A DNA stretch of 8,631 nucleotides from DATCLA01 sp036564195 (GCA_036564195.1 DATCLA010000129.1:1-8631); one strand, 5' to 3'. Shown: positions 1 to 7,592, counted from the stretch's first letter. Program-made: numbers and translations. Notes: generated from the sequence alone by a model not told the origin.

Positions 1-12
1 ATATTATACCAT

Positions 13-40
13 AAAAAGACCGGCAAGTGCCGGCCTTTTT
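13..40 (-). terminator. Intrinsic terminator of the trhP unit
   Basis: A 7-bp GC-rich stem (18-24 with 29-35) with a 4-base loop is flanked by five A on one side and five T on the other. Read as minus-strand RNA, the arms GGCCGGC and GCCGGUC pair fully with one G-U wobble and are followed by UUUUU. Read as plus-strand RNA the same position is an A-C mismatch, so the structure favours the minus strand. It lies about 30 bases past the trhP stop codon, as expected for the end of that transcript. Confidence 0.88.
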
Positions 41-72
41 ATGATAAATTTATAAATTTAGTATAGAATAGT

Positions 73-1317
73 TTAAGCATCCTGATTTTTACAGATTGGA
101 TCGTTCAGCTTGCGCCGCAATACCGCTCCTACCGGGACCGGACGGGACATCGGAAGATAAACCCGGTAACTGTTATGGGCAATTTGAAGCGGTATCCCGT
201 CTAAATCAGTCATCTGGTTTACGGCTACCGGCATGATAACATCCGGCAGCAGTAAATCCACATCATCACGGGACCGAAGCCGGTTACGCACTCCTACCAA
301 CATCCGCCGGGTGACCAGGTCATAATCCTCTACCACACCCACCAGATCATGGGTTTTAATATATTTACACTCCGGAGTAGTCTCGGTAATCATTTCCTTA
401 CTAAAATAAAAGCCTGTGGTATAACCGCGGTAGGACACCTTACCCAGTTCCGCCAGCCACTCCGGCCGGCAACGGTAGGATTGGGGATTCTCAAAGTAAG
501 CATCGAGGGCCTGACGGTAGGTCCGGGTTACTACAGCCACATAGTAAACGGATTTCATCCGACCTTCAACTTTTAAACTGGTAACCCCCGTCCGCAGAAC
601 TTCCGGTAAATATTCAATCATACACAGGTCCTTGGAGTTAAGCAAATAAGTATACCGGCCATCGCTTTCCATTAAAATTGGATCATTGGGACGGGATAAC
701 TCGCAAAGCGCATACTCCCAGCGGCACGGTTGGGTACAGTCGCCCCGGTTGGCACTGCGCCGGTTCCGCTGAGCGGAGAGAAAACACCGCCCGGAATAGG
801 CGATACACATCGCCCCGTGAATAAACAGTTCTAACTCCATCTCCGGGACGGCTCTGGCTATTTCGGTTATTTCTTCCAAATTTAACTCCCGCGCCAATAC
901 CACCCGGCGGATCCCTTGGGCCAGCCAGAACCGGACCGCTTCGTTATTGGTGGTGTTTGCCTGGGTACTAAGGTGCAGCGGAAGCTGGGGAGCCACTTTC
1001 CGGATTAGCTGTACCGCACCGGGATCGCTGACGATCAGAGCATCGATCTTCAAGGCAGCCAGTTGCGCAATAGCCTCAGTAATTTTTGGTAAGTCGCTAT
1101 TGCGGGCAAAGATATTAACCGCTCCGTAGACCTTAACTCCCGCCCGGTGGGCTTCAGCGATCCCCAGTTCCAACTCAGCCAGGCTCAACTCGGCTTGTGC
1201 CGCTCGTAAACTTAAGCCCGGAACTCCCACATAAACAGCATCCGCGCCATAGAGAATTGCTGTCCGCAGTTTCTCTAAATTACCGGCAGGGATTAATAAT
1301 TCCGGTCGTCCCATCAT
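73..1317 (-). CDS. trhP: U32 family protein, TrhP-like tRNA uridine-34 hydroxylation enzyme
   Basis: A 414-residue protein of the peptidase U32 family. The U32 signature is complete at residues 163-181 (ELFIHGAMC, then G176, C178 and S181). Four cysteines, C171, C178, C194 and C198, occur where characterised members hold an iron-sulfur cluster. The N-terminal half (PELLIPAGN, YGADAVY, SDPG, LSTQAN) resembles the barrel of E. coli YegQ/TrhP and B. subtilis YrrO; residues about 325-402 form the family's C-terminal beta domain. The length fits TrhP (about 420-450) and not RlhA (about 650). TrhP acts in prephenate-dependent formation of 5-hydroxyuridine at the tRNA wobble position; the 'peptidase' name is historical for this branch. 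ATG codons at 1317 and 1312-1314 are both possible; a weak GGCAGG precedes them, and initiation may rely on coupling to the small ORF 1314-1427. Family membership is firm; the TrhP assignment is inferred from similarity recalled by eye. Confidence 0.9.
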   Translation of the reverse strand: MMGRPELLIPAGNLEKLRTAILYGADAVYVGVPGLSLRAAQAELSLAELELGIAEAHRAGVKVYGAVNIFARNSDLPKITEAIAQLAALKIDALIVSDPGAVQLIRKVAPQLPLHLSTQANTTNNEAVRFWLAQGIRRVVLARELNLEEITEIARAVPEMELELFIHGAMCIAYSGRCFLSAQRNRRSANRGDCTQPCRWEYALCELSRPNDPILMESDGRYTYLLNSKDLCMIEYLPEVLRTGVTSLKVEGRMKSVYYVAVVTRTYRQALDAYFENPQSYRCRPEWLAELGKVSYRGYTTGFYFSKEMITETTPECKYIKTHDLVGVVEDYDLVTRRMLVGVRNRLRSRDDVDLLLPDVIMPVAVNQMTDLDGIPLQIAHNSYRVYLPMSRPVPVGAVLRRKLNDPICKNQDA

Positions 1318-1427
1318 AACCTGCCGGTTCCGATTGGCGGCTCCGGCTTTCCTGAGCCCGGACTAAATCTTTTAACTAATAAGTAAATTGGAACCTTCGC
1401 CTCACCCGATTGCTTGAAATGTTCCAT
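1314..1427 (-). CDS. Small 37-residue ORF overlapping the start of trhP
   Basis: A 37-codon ORF, not a recognised family. It starts with ATG at 1425-1427, preceded by AAGGAGA at 1433-1439 with 5 bases between, one of the best ribosome binding sites in the window. It ends with TGA at 1314-1316, inside the ATGATG that starts trhP, so stop and start codons overlap and translation is probably coupled. The product begins MEHFKQSGEAK, has a short hydrophobic stretch (VPIYLLV, residues 12-18) and a Gly/Pro-rich tail (PGSGKPEPPIGTG). It is too short for a membrane span or known domain. A sigma-A-like promoter lies just upstream. It could be a leader peptide that sets trhP translation, or a small protein acting with TrhP. 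The evidence is signals and position only; there is no homology. Confidence 0.6.
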   Translation of the reverse strand: MEHFKQSGEAKVPIYLLVKRFSPGSGKPEPPIGTGRL

Positions 1428-1477
1428 CTTAGTCTCCTTAAATTCAGGTAGAACATGTTAAGACTCTGTTTAATCAA

Positions 1478-1507
1478 ACTATACTTCGCATGATCAAGAT
1501 CTGTCAA
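1478..1507 (-). promoter_or_regulatory. Sigma-A-like promoter for the small ORF and trhP
   Basis: On the minus strand a perfect -35 box TTGACA (1502-1507) is followed after 18 bases by TATAGT (1478-1483), a one-mismatch -10 box. Transcription would begin near 1471, giving a leader of about 44 bases to the ATG at 1427. It makes the small ORF plus trhP an independent unit from the pyrophosphatase gene that ends at 1579. Confidence 0.7.
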
Positions 1508-1578
1508 CCCACTGCAGAGCAGATCAATAGGTGGTTACCCTTTTAATCATTACTGGCTACGGACAAACCAACCGTCCT

Positions 1579-3213
1579 TTATAAGATTGCGGTATGGGCA
1601 ATGTTCGGAACTACCTGTTTTTTACGGGAAACCACTCCCGGTAACACAATACTGTTTTCTTGGACCTCTTGATTAAAAGCTTGAAATAGCAGCATTTTAT
1701 CTTTACCGGCAAAAAATATTTCCGATGACTCATTAATAATATCCGTTACCATCAGCAACAATAAATTGTAATCATTTTTGTTACAGAATTCTTTCATATA
1801 ATCCAATAATTCTGCTTTAATCTCATTGATACTCTCTTTATCCGTCGTATTTACCTGACTAATCCCAACCTTATATTTTCCAAAATTATAATATTTAAAA
1901 TCCTGGTGCAAGATTTGTTGGACGGTCTTTCCCTCCAGAGAGGTGCCTTTTTTAAACATTAGCTCGGCAAATTCTTCGATTTCAATTCCGGCAATTTCGG
2001 CCAATTTCAAAGCAGTAGCTTTATCATAATAAGTATTGGTAGGCGACTTAAACTTAAGCGTATCGGAGATAATCGCAGCGCACAAAAGACCGGCCACTTT
2101 CCGGGACGGCCGAATACCATTGTCAAAATACTTGTTGGCAATAATCGTCGCAGTACTTCCTACCGGCTCATTTACAACATAAATGGGATTTCCGGTCTGA
2201 ATATCACCTACCCGGTGATGGTCAATAATCTCCACGATCTCGGCTTGATCAATTCCCTCTACCGACTGTGACTTTTCATTATGGTCCAGTAGGATAAGAT
2301 TTTTACGCCGGGGCGAGATCAGATGATACCTGGAAACAAACCCTTTCACCCGATCTTCCGTATCAACCACCGGATAACTCCTGAATCTGGTCTGCAACAT
2401 CTTCTCCTTAATCTCATCGACAAAATCATCAATATGAAAGTATACCAGCTGGGATGAGGTCATCACCGAGCTAATCGGGACACTTTGGTTAATTAAGCAC
2501 GTGGTATTAAAGGTATCATTCGGTGTGGTCATCACCAGGCAACCTTGCTTTTTTGCCAGGTTGAGGACATCCTGATCAACTGAACTGCCGCAGGTTACGA
2601 TTAAACAATTTGCCCCTAATTCAATCGCCCTGATTTGACAGTCGTGCCGGTTACCTGAGATGACAATGTCACCTGCTTCCACAAAAGGGTCCATCTGTTC
2701 CGGCGCCATGGCCGCAATCACTACTTTGCCGGAAGAATGGTACTCCGCTTCGCTACCACAGACTAATTCAGCATTAATCGTCTCCAGAATGTTCCTTAAA
2801 GGGGTCTGGGCTGAAGCAATGAGATTATTCTCGATGGTATCCATATACTTATTGGTAATATCGGATAAAGTTACCACACCCAATAAACGTTCATGGTCAT
2901 CAACCACAGGAATCACTTTCAGATTGTGCTTTTTCATCAGGTTCCACGCGGTTTTAATGGAAATATTAGGAGAGGCCGGACTAACTATATCCAAATTCAA
3001 ATCGGAAACTTGGGTCCTGACGGTCTCTAAATATTGAGGTACTACCACCTGGAAATATTTCAGGACAAACTCAGTCTCCTGGTTAATCTCTCCTAAGCGG
3101 GCCGGAATTGCCGGAATCCCCATTTTCTTTTTGAGTTCTGCATAAGCAATTGCGGAACAGATCGAATCCGTATCCGGATTTTTATGCCCCACAATATAAA
3201 GTTCAGCGCTCAT
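1579..3213 (-). CDS. Manganese-dependent inorganic pyrophosphatase with CBS and DRTGG regulatory domains
   Basis: A cytoplasmic family II pyrophosphatase, which hydrolyses pyrophosphate to phosphate, of 544 residues. The DHH core is split by a regulatory insert. Residues 1-65 carry the first metal motif (VGHKNPDTDS: H10, D14, D16); about 72-125 is CBS1, 127-245 a DRTGG domain, 246-300 CBS2. The DHH core resumes with D310, the DHH triad D331-H332-H333 and D384 (IISDTLKFKSP), and a DHHA2 domain ends with the substrate-binding SRKKQVVP (529-536). All expected metal ligands are present. The architecture and length match the CBS-PPases of clostridia (about 550), where adenine nucleotides bound at the CBS pair alter activity. 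A longer reading frame begins at TTG 3225, but that TTG is part of TTGAGGTG, whose GAGGTG (3218-3223) is the Shine-Dalgarno sequence for ATG 3213, so I use 3213. The stop is TAA. Confidence 0.95.
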   Translation of the reverse strand: MSAELYIVGHKNPDTDSICSAIAYAELKKKMGIPAIPARLGEINQETEFVLKYFQVVVPQYLETVRTQVSDLNLDIVSPASPNISIKTAWNLMKKHNLKVIPVVDDHERLLGVVTLSDITNKYMDTIENNLIASAQTPLRNILETINAELVCGSEAEYHSSGKVVIAAMAPEQMDPFVEAGDIVISGNRHDCQIRAIELGANCLIVTCGSSVDQDVLNLAKKQGCLVMTTPNDTFNTTCLINQSVPISSVMTSSQLVYFHIDDFVDEIKEKMLQTRFRSYPVVDTEDRVKGFVSRYHLISPRRKNLILLDHNEKSQSVEGIDQAEIVEIIDHHRVGDIQTGNPIYVVNEPVGSTATIIANKYFDNGIRPSRKVAGLLCAAIISDTLKFKSPTNTYYDKATALKLAEIAGIEIEEFAELMFKKGTSLEGKTVQQILHQDFKYYNFGKYKVGISQVNTTDKESINEIKAELLDYMKEFCNKNDYNLLLLMVTDIINESSEIFFAGKDKMLLFQAFNQEVQENSIVLPGVVSRKKQVVPNIAHTAIL

Positions 3214-3217
3214 TTTA

Positions 3218-3223
3218 CACCTC
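3218..3223 (-). promoter_or_regulatory. Ribosome binding site deciding the pyrophosphatase start
   Basis: GAGGTG lies 4 bases before ATG 3213 (6 counted from GAGG). It falls inside the extra N-terminal codons of the longer frame starting at TTG 3225, which argues against that start. Confidence 0.75.
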
Positions 3224-3240
3224 AATTACCCAGCTAATTC

Positions 3241-3299
3241 AGAACAGTTCTTGGGAGATTTAAAAATCATATATTAACTATAATTATCATTATATTATA
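3241..3299 (-). promoter_or_regulatory. Candidate promoter and leader region of the pyrophosphatase gene
   Basis: An AT-rich stretch upstream of the gene contains two overlapping perfect TATAAT hexamers (3294-3299 and 3289-3294) on the minus strand. Neither has a convincing -35 box at 16-19 bases; the best is TTTTCT at 17. Transcription from here would give a leader of about 70-75 bases containing the 11-bp dyad AGAACAGTTCT (3241-3251). A dyad of this size is expected by chance, so no operator is claimed. Confidence 0.35.
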
Positions 3300-3419
3300 A
3301 ACCAATCCCTCTTATTAGAAAATTATTCAATTTATTTTGTTACTTAATCATTACAATTGCCCAAACTGCAACCGGCTACCGGTACCACATATTAGCGGGT
3401 AAATTTCAATTGATCTTAG

Positions 3420-3452
3420 CCGACAGTTCCAACGGCCGGTAGAACTTATCGG
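3420..3452 (-). other. Stem-loop downstream of the YyaL gene, possible weak terminator
   Basis: Minus-strand RNA can form an outer 4-bp stem (CCGA/UCGG), a small internal loop, then a 5-bp stem (AGUUC/GAACU) closed by a GC-rich 12-base loop that can pair a little further. It begins about 20 bases after the stop codon at 3473. No U tract follows, so it may be a transcript 3'-end stabiliser or an inefficient terminator. Confidence 0.35.
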
Positions 3453-3472
3453 AGCTCTCCATTTTGGTGGTC

Positions 3473-5533
3473 TTAACTCAAACTGAGATATGCTACTAAC
3501 TCACTCCATCCGGTCACCGGCGGATGGCATTGCCGATTGACACAGATATAACAGGTTGGGGCGTCATTGACCGGCTGACGACCTTGAAACAGTTCCCGGG
3601 CAGGGTGTTCCGTTAAGTCCTGCCCGACCGGAGTCCAGGCCAAAACCCGGTTGGGAATATAGACCCGTCGCAGTTTTTGGAGCAGCTCCGGCAGCTCCCT
3701 TGATTTACTGAGAAAGACAAACTCCGCCATACCGTGGTGCAAAAGCGCCAGCTGAGTAATTAACCCGGCGCACCCCCAGGCTTTCCGTTCCAGCCCTGCA
3801 GAGTAAGCCTTCAGGATCTGCTCGGCCTCCGCTTGCCACTCCGTTTTTCCCGTAAACGCCGCCAGCCTTAATAAATTGCTGGCCTGGACAGAGACCCCGC
3901 TGGGAATCCCTTGGTCATACCGGGAAACCGGACGTGCCGCCAAGGTTTCTCCGCCAGCGGCAGTCAGGTAATAAATTCCTTCCCTAGTCCCAAAGCGTTC
4001 CCGGGCCTGACTGGTCAGTTCCACCGCCTTTTCCAACCATTGTGAATCAAAATCGGCTTCATACAGGTCCAGCAATCCCTGGGCCAGAAAGCTATAATCA
4101 TCCAACATTGCCGCCACTTTTGCCTGGCCGTTAATAAAGATCCGCGCCCGGCTGCCGTCCCCTAGCCGAACCCGGTTTAATAGAAACTCCGCCGCCTGCC
4201 GGGCCCCGTGATAATCGGCATCCCTTCCCAACACCTGATAAGCGTAGGCCAGACCGCTAATGGCCAACCCGTTCCAGCTGACAATGATCTTCCGGTCTAA
4301 AAACGGTTTGACCCGTCTTTCCCGGACGCTAAAGAGTTTGCGTTTAGCGCTGACCAATATCTCCTGCGGTACCTGAGCCGCTGGGCTGCCCGGAGCGGCC
4401 ATACGATTTAAGATATTCGACCCTTCAAAATTGCCATCTTCAGTCACATTATAGTAGTTCCGTACCAGCTCGAACTCAGCCGGAGTCAACTCCTGTTGCA
4501 GTTCGCCAATTCTCCAGACATAGTACTTGCCCTCTACTCCTTCACTGTCCGCATCCTGGGTGGCATAAAACCCTCCTTCGGGACTTTGCATTTCGCGGCG
4601 GAGATAAGCAGCGGTCTCCGCCACCACCGCTTGAAAATCCGGGTTCGGACGAAGCTGGTAACCGATGGCATACAACTTTAGCAATTGGCCGTTATCGTAA
4701 AGCATCTTTTCAAAATGGGGAACTAACCAGTAGCGGTCCGTGGCATAACGGTGGAATCCGCCCCCCAGCTGGTCATAGATCCCGCCCCTTGCCATCTGCT
4801 CCAAGGTAAACAGCACCGCTTCCACCACTTGCGGCTGCCGGTCCAACACCCCCGACGCGCACAATAATTGCAGCAGGCTGGGAGTAGGAAATTTCGGGGC
4901 AGTCCCGAACCCGCCATACTCCCGGTCGTAATGATGGTAAAGATTTAAGCTGGCCCGTACCGGCAAATCCTCCGGTAGGTCCTGCACCGCAGTATCCGGC
5001 GGTGTTTGCCCGTCTTGAAGGTACCGTCCGATTTCCCGACCGCTCCGGCTGATGGTCTCCCTTTCCCCGGTCCATTTTTGGTGAATCGCCTCAAGCACCT
5101 GGGGAAAGCTGCTCCGTCCGTACAAGGGGCGGGGCGGAAAGTAGGTCCCGCCGAAGAAGGGTTTACCGTCGTGGTCTAAAAAAACCGTCAACGGCCAACC
5201 GCCCTGGCCGGTTAACAGCTGGACTGCTTGCTGATAGATTTGGTCAATGTCCGGCCGTTCCTCCCGATCGACTTTAATATTGACAAAGTACCGGTTCATT
5301 AAGGCAGCAATCTCCGGATCTTCGAAAGACTCCCTTTCCATAACATGACACCAGTGGCAGGCTGAATAGCCGCAGGATAAAAGGAGCGGTTTATCTTCTT
5401 GCTTTGCCTTTTGGAAAGCCGCAGCGCCCCAAGGGTACCAATCCACCGGATTATGCGCATGTTGGCGAAGGTAAGGTGAGGTTTCATAGATCAGACGGTT
5501 AGTATATTTGGTTTCGGGCATATTTTCATTCAT
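3473..5533 (-). CDS. yyaL: YyaL/SPATA20 family thioredoxin-domain protein (DUF255)
   Basis: A 686-residue cytoplasmic protein matching the length of B. subtilis YyaL (about 690). Residues 10-175 form the DUF255 thioredoxin-like domain, opening with the conserved NRLIYETSPYLRQHAHNPVDW and carrying the CxxC pair C59-H-W-C62 in GYSACHWCHVM, then VDREERPDID and GGWPLTVFLD. Residues about 190-600 look like the family's (alpha/alpha)6 barrel (KFPTPS, YDQLGGGFHRY, PHFEKMLYDN, QDADSEGVEGKYYVW, SWNGLAI). The tail keeps the conserved CYICVNRQCHPPV (C664, C669). No signal peptide is seen. The biochemical role is unsettled; a redox or sugar-epimerase-like function is only suggested by the folds. Residue 54 before GYSACHWC is Cys, where relatives recalled have Ile or Val. 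Start choice is uncertain: AAAGG directly abuts ATG 5533, while ATG 5521 has it 12 bases upstream, giving 682 residues. The stop is TAA. Confidence 0.93.
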   Translation of the reverse strand: MNENMPETKYTNRLIYETSPYLRQHAHNPVDWYPWGAAAFQKAKQEDKPLLLSCGYSACHWCHVMERESFEDPEIAALMNRYFVNIKVDREERPDIDQIYQQAVQLLTGQGGWPLTVFLDHDGKPFFGGTYFPPRPLYGRSSFPQVLEAIHQKWTGERETISRSGREIGRYLQDGQTPPDTAVQDLPEDLPVRASLNLYHHYDREYGGFGTAPKFPTPSLLQLLCASGVLDRQPQVVEAVLFTLEQMARGGIYDQLGGGFHRYATDRYWLVPHFEKMLYDNGQLLKLYAIGYQLRPNPDFQAVVAETAAYLRREMQSPEGGFYATQDADSEGVEGKYYVWRIGELQQELTPAEFELVRNYYNVTEDGNFEGSNILNRMAAPGSPAAQVPQEILVSAKRKLFSVRERRVKPFLDRKIIVSWNGLAISGLAYAYQVLGRDADYHGARQAAEFLLNRVRLGDGSRARIFINGQAKVAAMLDDYSFLAQGLLDLYEADFDSQWLEKAVELTSQARERFGTREGIYYLTAAGGETLAARPVSRYDQGIPSGVSVQASNLLRLAAFTGKTEWQAEAEQILKAYSAGLERKAWGCAGLITQLALLHHGMAEFVFLSKSRELPELLQKLRRVYIPNRVLAWTPVGQDLTEHPARELFQGRQPVNDAPTCYICVNRQCHPPVTGWSELVAYLSLS

Positions 5534-5599
5534 CCTTTAATATTACTATTTTGCTCTTTATCAGTATGCCCAAAATGGTATGCTAACCATCTCCCAGCT

Positions 5600-5638
5600 G
5601 TTCCTTAACCTAAAGTTCCCCGTTCCAAAAAACCTAAA
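5600..5638 (-). repeat. Two short related direct repeats upstream of the YyaL gene
   Basis: On the minus strand TTTAGGTT-TTTT-GGAAC (5622-5638) is followed by TTTAGGTT-AA-GGAAC (5600-5614). The halves TTTAGGTT and GGAAC recur in the same order and the copies start roughly two helical turns apart. The repeat directly abuts the U tract of the cellulase terminator. Confidence 0.4.
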
Positions 5639-5661
5639 AATAGTGCTGCAGGGGCAGCGCT
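5636..5661 (-). terminator. Probable intrinsic terminator of the cellulase gene
   Basis: In minus-strand RNA GCUGC-CCCU-GCAGC forms a 5-bp GC-rich hairpin (5645-5649 with 5654-5658), extended by 2 more pairs beyond a C-A mismatch. UUUUU (5636-5640) follows about 4 bases after the stem. It lies about 105 bases past the cellulase stop. The gap between stem and U tract makes it less than ideal. Confidence 0.5.
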
Positions 5662-5765
5662 TAATTAAAACATTTGGAAACAGATTGCCAAGTTTGGGCT
5701 TCCTAATTTTTACCCTAGTAAAATCTTAAAATCTTAATCTGCAAGGACACTGTAGATAAATCAGG

Positions 5766-7592
5766 TCAATCAGTCGTACACGCCCTTCCGTTCAAAGTAA
5801 AGGCCGTCGGTTTGGCATTGGAACCGCTGTAAGTGAGGTTAAATCCAAAGGAAATACTGCCACCGGCGGGGAGCATTGCATTATAATCGTTATTTTTTGC
5901 AGTTACTGTACTGCCGCTCTGCTGATAACTGGCATTCCACATATTCACTATCTTTTGGTTACCCGGGAATGACCATACTAAGGTCCAACCTTGAATTGCC
6001 TCCGCTGCCTTGTTTGTAATGGTAATACTTACCGTAGCGCCACCCCCCCAATCATTCACGGTATAAGTTACCGCAGCGGCAGCAGTGGGCGTTGCTGACG
6101 GACTACTGCTTGGGCTTGGGCTTAAGGTCGGACTGGGGCTGAGACTAGGGAGCAAAGTCGGAGTTACAGTCGGCTTACTGGTAGCACCCGAGTCGGCGTC
6201 CAGCGCCACACCGTTTTTACCCAAGGGGATTTTATGGTCTAAGCCGATAAACTTTCCTTCACTGTTCCTCCATAAAGTAGGCAATAAATAATTATCATAC
6301 TTATTGTCGTTCCACTTAAGGTCCCTCCCGCCGGGAAAGGCGGTTCCTTCGCCACGGGTAAACAATCCACCCGTATCAGCCGAATCAATATTGATACACC
6401 AGAAAGTGTGATGCAACTTATATTTATTTGCCACAATATAATCGCGGATTGCTCTTAAATATTTCTTGTTCAATTCAAGGAGTTGATGGTCACCTTCGGT
6501 GATCCCTCCCCATTCACCCAACAGTAAAGGACCGATTCCCTCTTCCATAATGAAGGCCCAGTTATCTCTCCAACATTGCTCATATAATATTTTTTGGGCT
6601 TCTTTATCATCTGCAGTAACAAAAGCGCCTTTAAACCACTCCTGCTCATAAACGATGGGGCCATAATCATGAGGGGAATAAACCAGCTGTTTCTGATATT
6701 TTCCTAAATCAATCGGATAATCTTTTACACCCCGCAGATTACCGCCCCACCAGTTACTATAGTAATCATTCTTTCCTGTCCAGGGACTGGTATCGATTTG
6801 AGCATCATCCCAAAGGCCATCTTTAGGATAAATCTCTACCCCTTCGACAAATATCAGCGCATTGGGATGGACATCCAAAATCAGCAATGCAGTCTCCTGA
6901 GCTACTCTTTTCCAGTTGGTGGCCCGATCCGAGTTATCCCAAATTGCCGATTCCGACAGGATTTTTAAAGTGCCGCTATTGGTATGAGGTTCATTTTTAA
7001 GGTCAAAACCGATAATGGTATCATCATTCTTAAATTGGTTGGCTACCCATACCCAGGCCGATTTAAATATTTCTTCAGTAATCGAACCTTTGACCCAAAG
7101 TGGGTGGTTATGTCCCTGATTATCGGTTTCGGCACTATGGACATCAAGAATAACTTTAATTCCGACCCTTTTGAAATTTTTCAGCATAAATTGGAATAAT
7201 TCAAAACTGTTCAACCCGGCTAAATCCGGGTTATTATAACTTGTATCCGTTGAAGGCGGATATTGACCTTTACTCCAGGCATATAATAAATCGGTGGCAA
7301 TCGGGAGTCTGACAACATTAATACCCTTATCGGCCACCATCTCAATATCCGCTACGATATTGCTGTGATAAGAGTCCAACAGCATCCGCTCTCTACAATT
7401 GAAACCAAACCAGTTGGCACCGGTTAACCATACCTTATTGCCGTACCGATCGACAATATTGGTACCCTCAACATGCAACCAATCATCATTCAGCTCAGTA
7501 ATAGTCGTTTCTGCCGACATTGACATATTAGCTGATATTACTAATCCAATAAGTAAAACAAAGACAAACGATAAAGTCAGATACCTTTTCAT
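5766..7592 (-). CDS. Secreted GH5 endoglucanase with C-terminal CBM2
   Basis: A 608-residue exported glycosidase. Residues 1-27 are a signal peptide (MKRY, hydrophobic core to about 20, cleavage probably after MSMSA). Residues about 35-455 form a GH5 catalytic domain resembling subfamily 1 endo-beta-1,4-glucanases: GANWFGFN (58-65), R95 in VVRLP, GFDLKNEPH with acid/base E201, WWGGNL (281-286), HDY (308-310), and nucleophile E360 in LLLGEWGG. A Pro/Ser/Thr linker (472-503, SPSP-type repeats) joins a CBM2 cellulose-binding module (about 508-605: VNDWGGGA, GWTLVWSFPG, PTAFTLNGRAC). Of the three planar aromatics of CBM2a, W515 and W552 are kept and the third is Y570; the usual N-terminal Cys is Ala506, leaving C605 unpaired. 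No dockerin or S-layer domain is present, so it should be a free enzyme on beta-glucans such as cellulose; substrate is inferred. The start is ATG 7592 with GGGAGGG 6 bases upstream; a longer frame from TTG 7610 would include that site. The stop is TGA. Confidence 0.93.
   Translation of the reverse strand: MKRYLTLSFVFVLLIGLVISANMSMSAETTITELNDDWLHVEGTNIVDRYGNKVWLTGANWFGFNCRERMLLDSYHSNIVADIEMVADKGINVVRLPIATDLLYAWSKGQYPPSTDTSYNNPDLAGLNSFELFQFMLKNFKRVGIKVILDVHSAETDNQGHNHPLWVKGSITEEIFKSAWVWVANQFKNDDTIIGFDLKNEPHTNSGTLKILSESAIWDNSDRATNWKRVAQETALLILDVHPNALIFVEGVEIYPKDGLWDDAQIDTSPWTGKNDYYSNWWGGNLRGVKDYPIDLGKYQKQLVYSPHDYGPIVYEQEWFKGAFVTADDKEAQKILYEQCWRDNWAFIMEEGIGPLLLGEWGGITEGDHQLLELNKKYLRAIRDYIVANKYKLHHTFWCINIDSADTGGLFTRGEGTAFPGGRDLKWNDNKYDNYLLPTLWRNSEGKFIGLDHKIPLGKNGVALDADSGATSKPTVTPTLLPSLSPSPTLSPSPSSSPSATPTAAAAVTYTVNDWGGGATVSITITNKAAEAIQGWTLVWSFPGNQKIVNMWNASYQQSGSTVTAKNNDYNAMLPAGGSISFGFNLTYSGSNAKPTAFTLNGRACTTD

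Larger units (their letters stand above)
5534..5765. other. Spacer between the YyaL and cellulase genes
   Basis: 232 bases with no supported ORF. It holds the likely cellulase terminator (5636-5661), two related direct repeats (5600-5614 and 5622-5638) and a short dyad ATGGT-N6-ACCAT (5575-5590). I see no convincing promoter for the YyaL gene; CATACT and GATAAA near 5555-5570 lack good -35 partners. Confidence 0.6.

Noticed and set aside
1431..1465. Hairpin hiding the ribosome binding site of the small ORF (AGUC/GACU plus UUAA/UUAA)
   Set aside because: Only eight mostly weak pairs with a 3-base bulge and a 16-base loop; probably not stable.
1560..1580. Possible terminator after the pyrophosphatase gene (GGAC...GTCC)
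   Set aside because: Only a 4-bp stem with a 9-base loop and no U tract.
2660..3037. Long plus-strand open frame inside the pyrophosphatase gene (also 7921-8256 inside the HD gene, and others)
   Set aside because: They lie antisense to genes with complete family motifs, lack ribosome binding sites and encode no recognisable domain.
5575..5590. Dyad ATGGT-N6-ACCAT upstream of the YyaL gene
   Set aside because: Too short to separate from chance and matches no regulator site I recognise.
6084..6179. Repetitive DNA (GGGCTT-like units) within the cellulase
   Set aside because: It encodes the Pro/Ser/Thr linker and is explained by protein composition, not by a separate repeat element.
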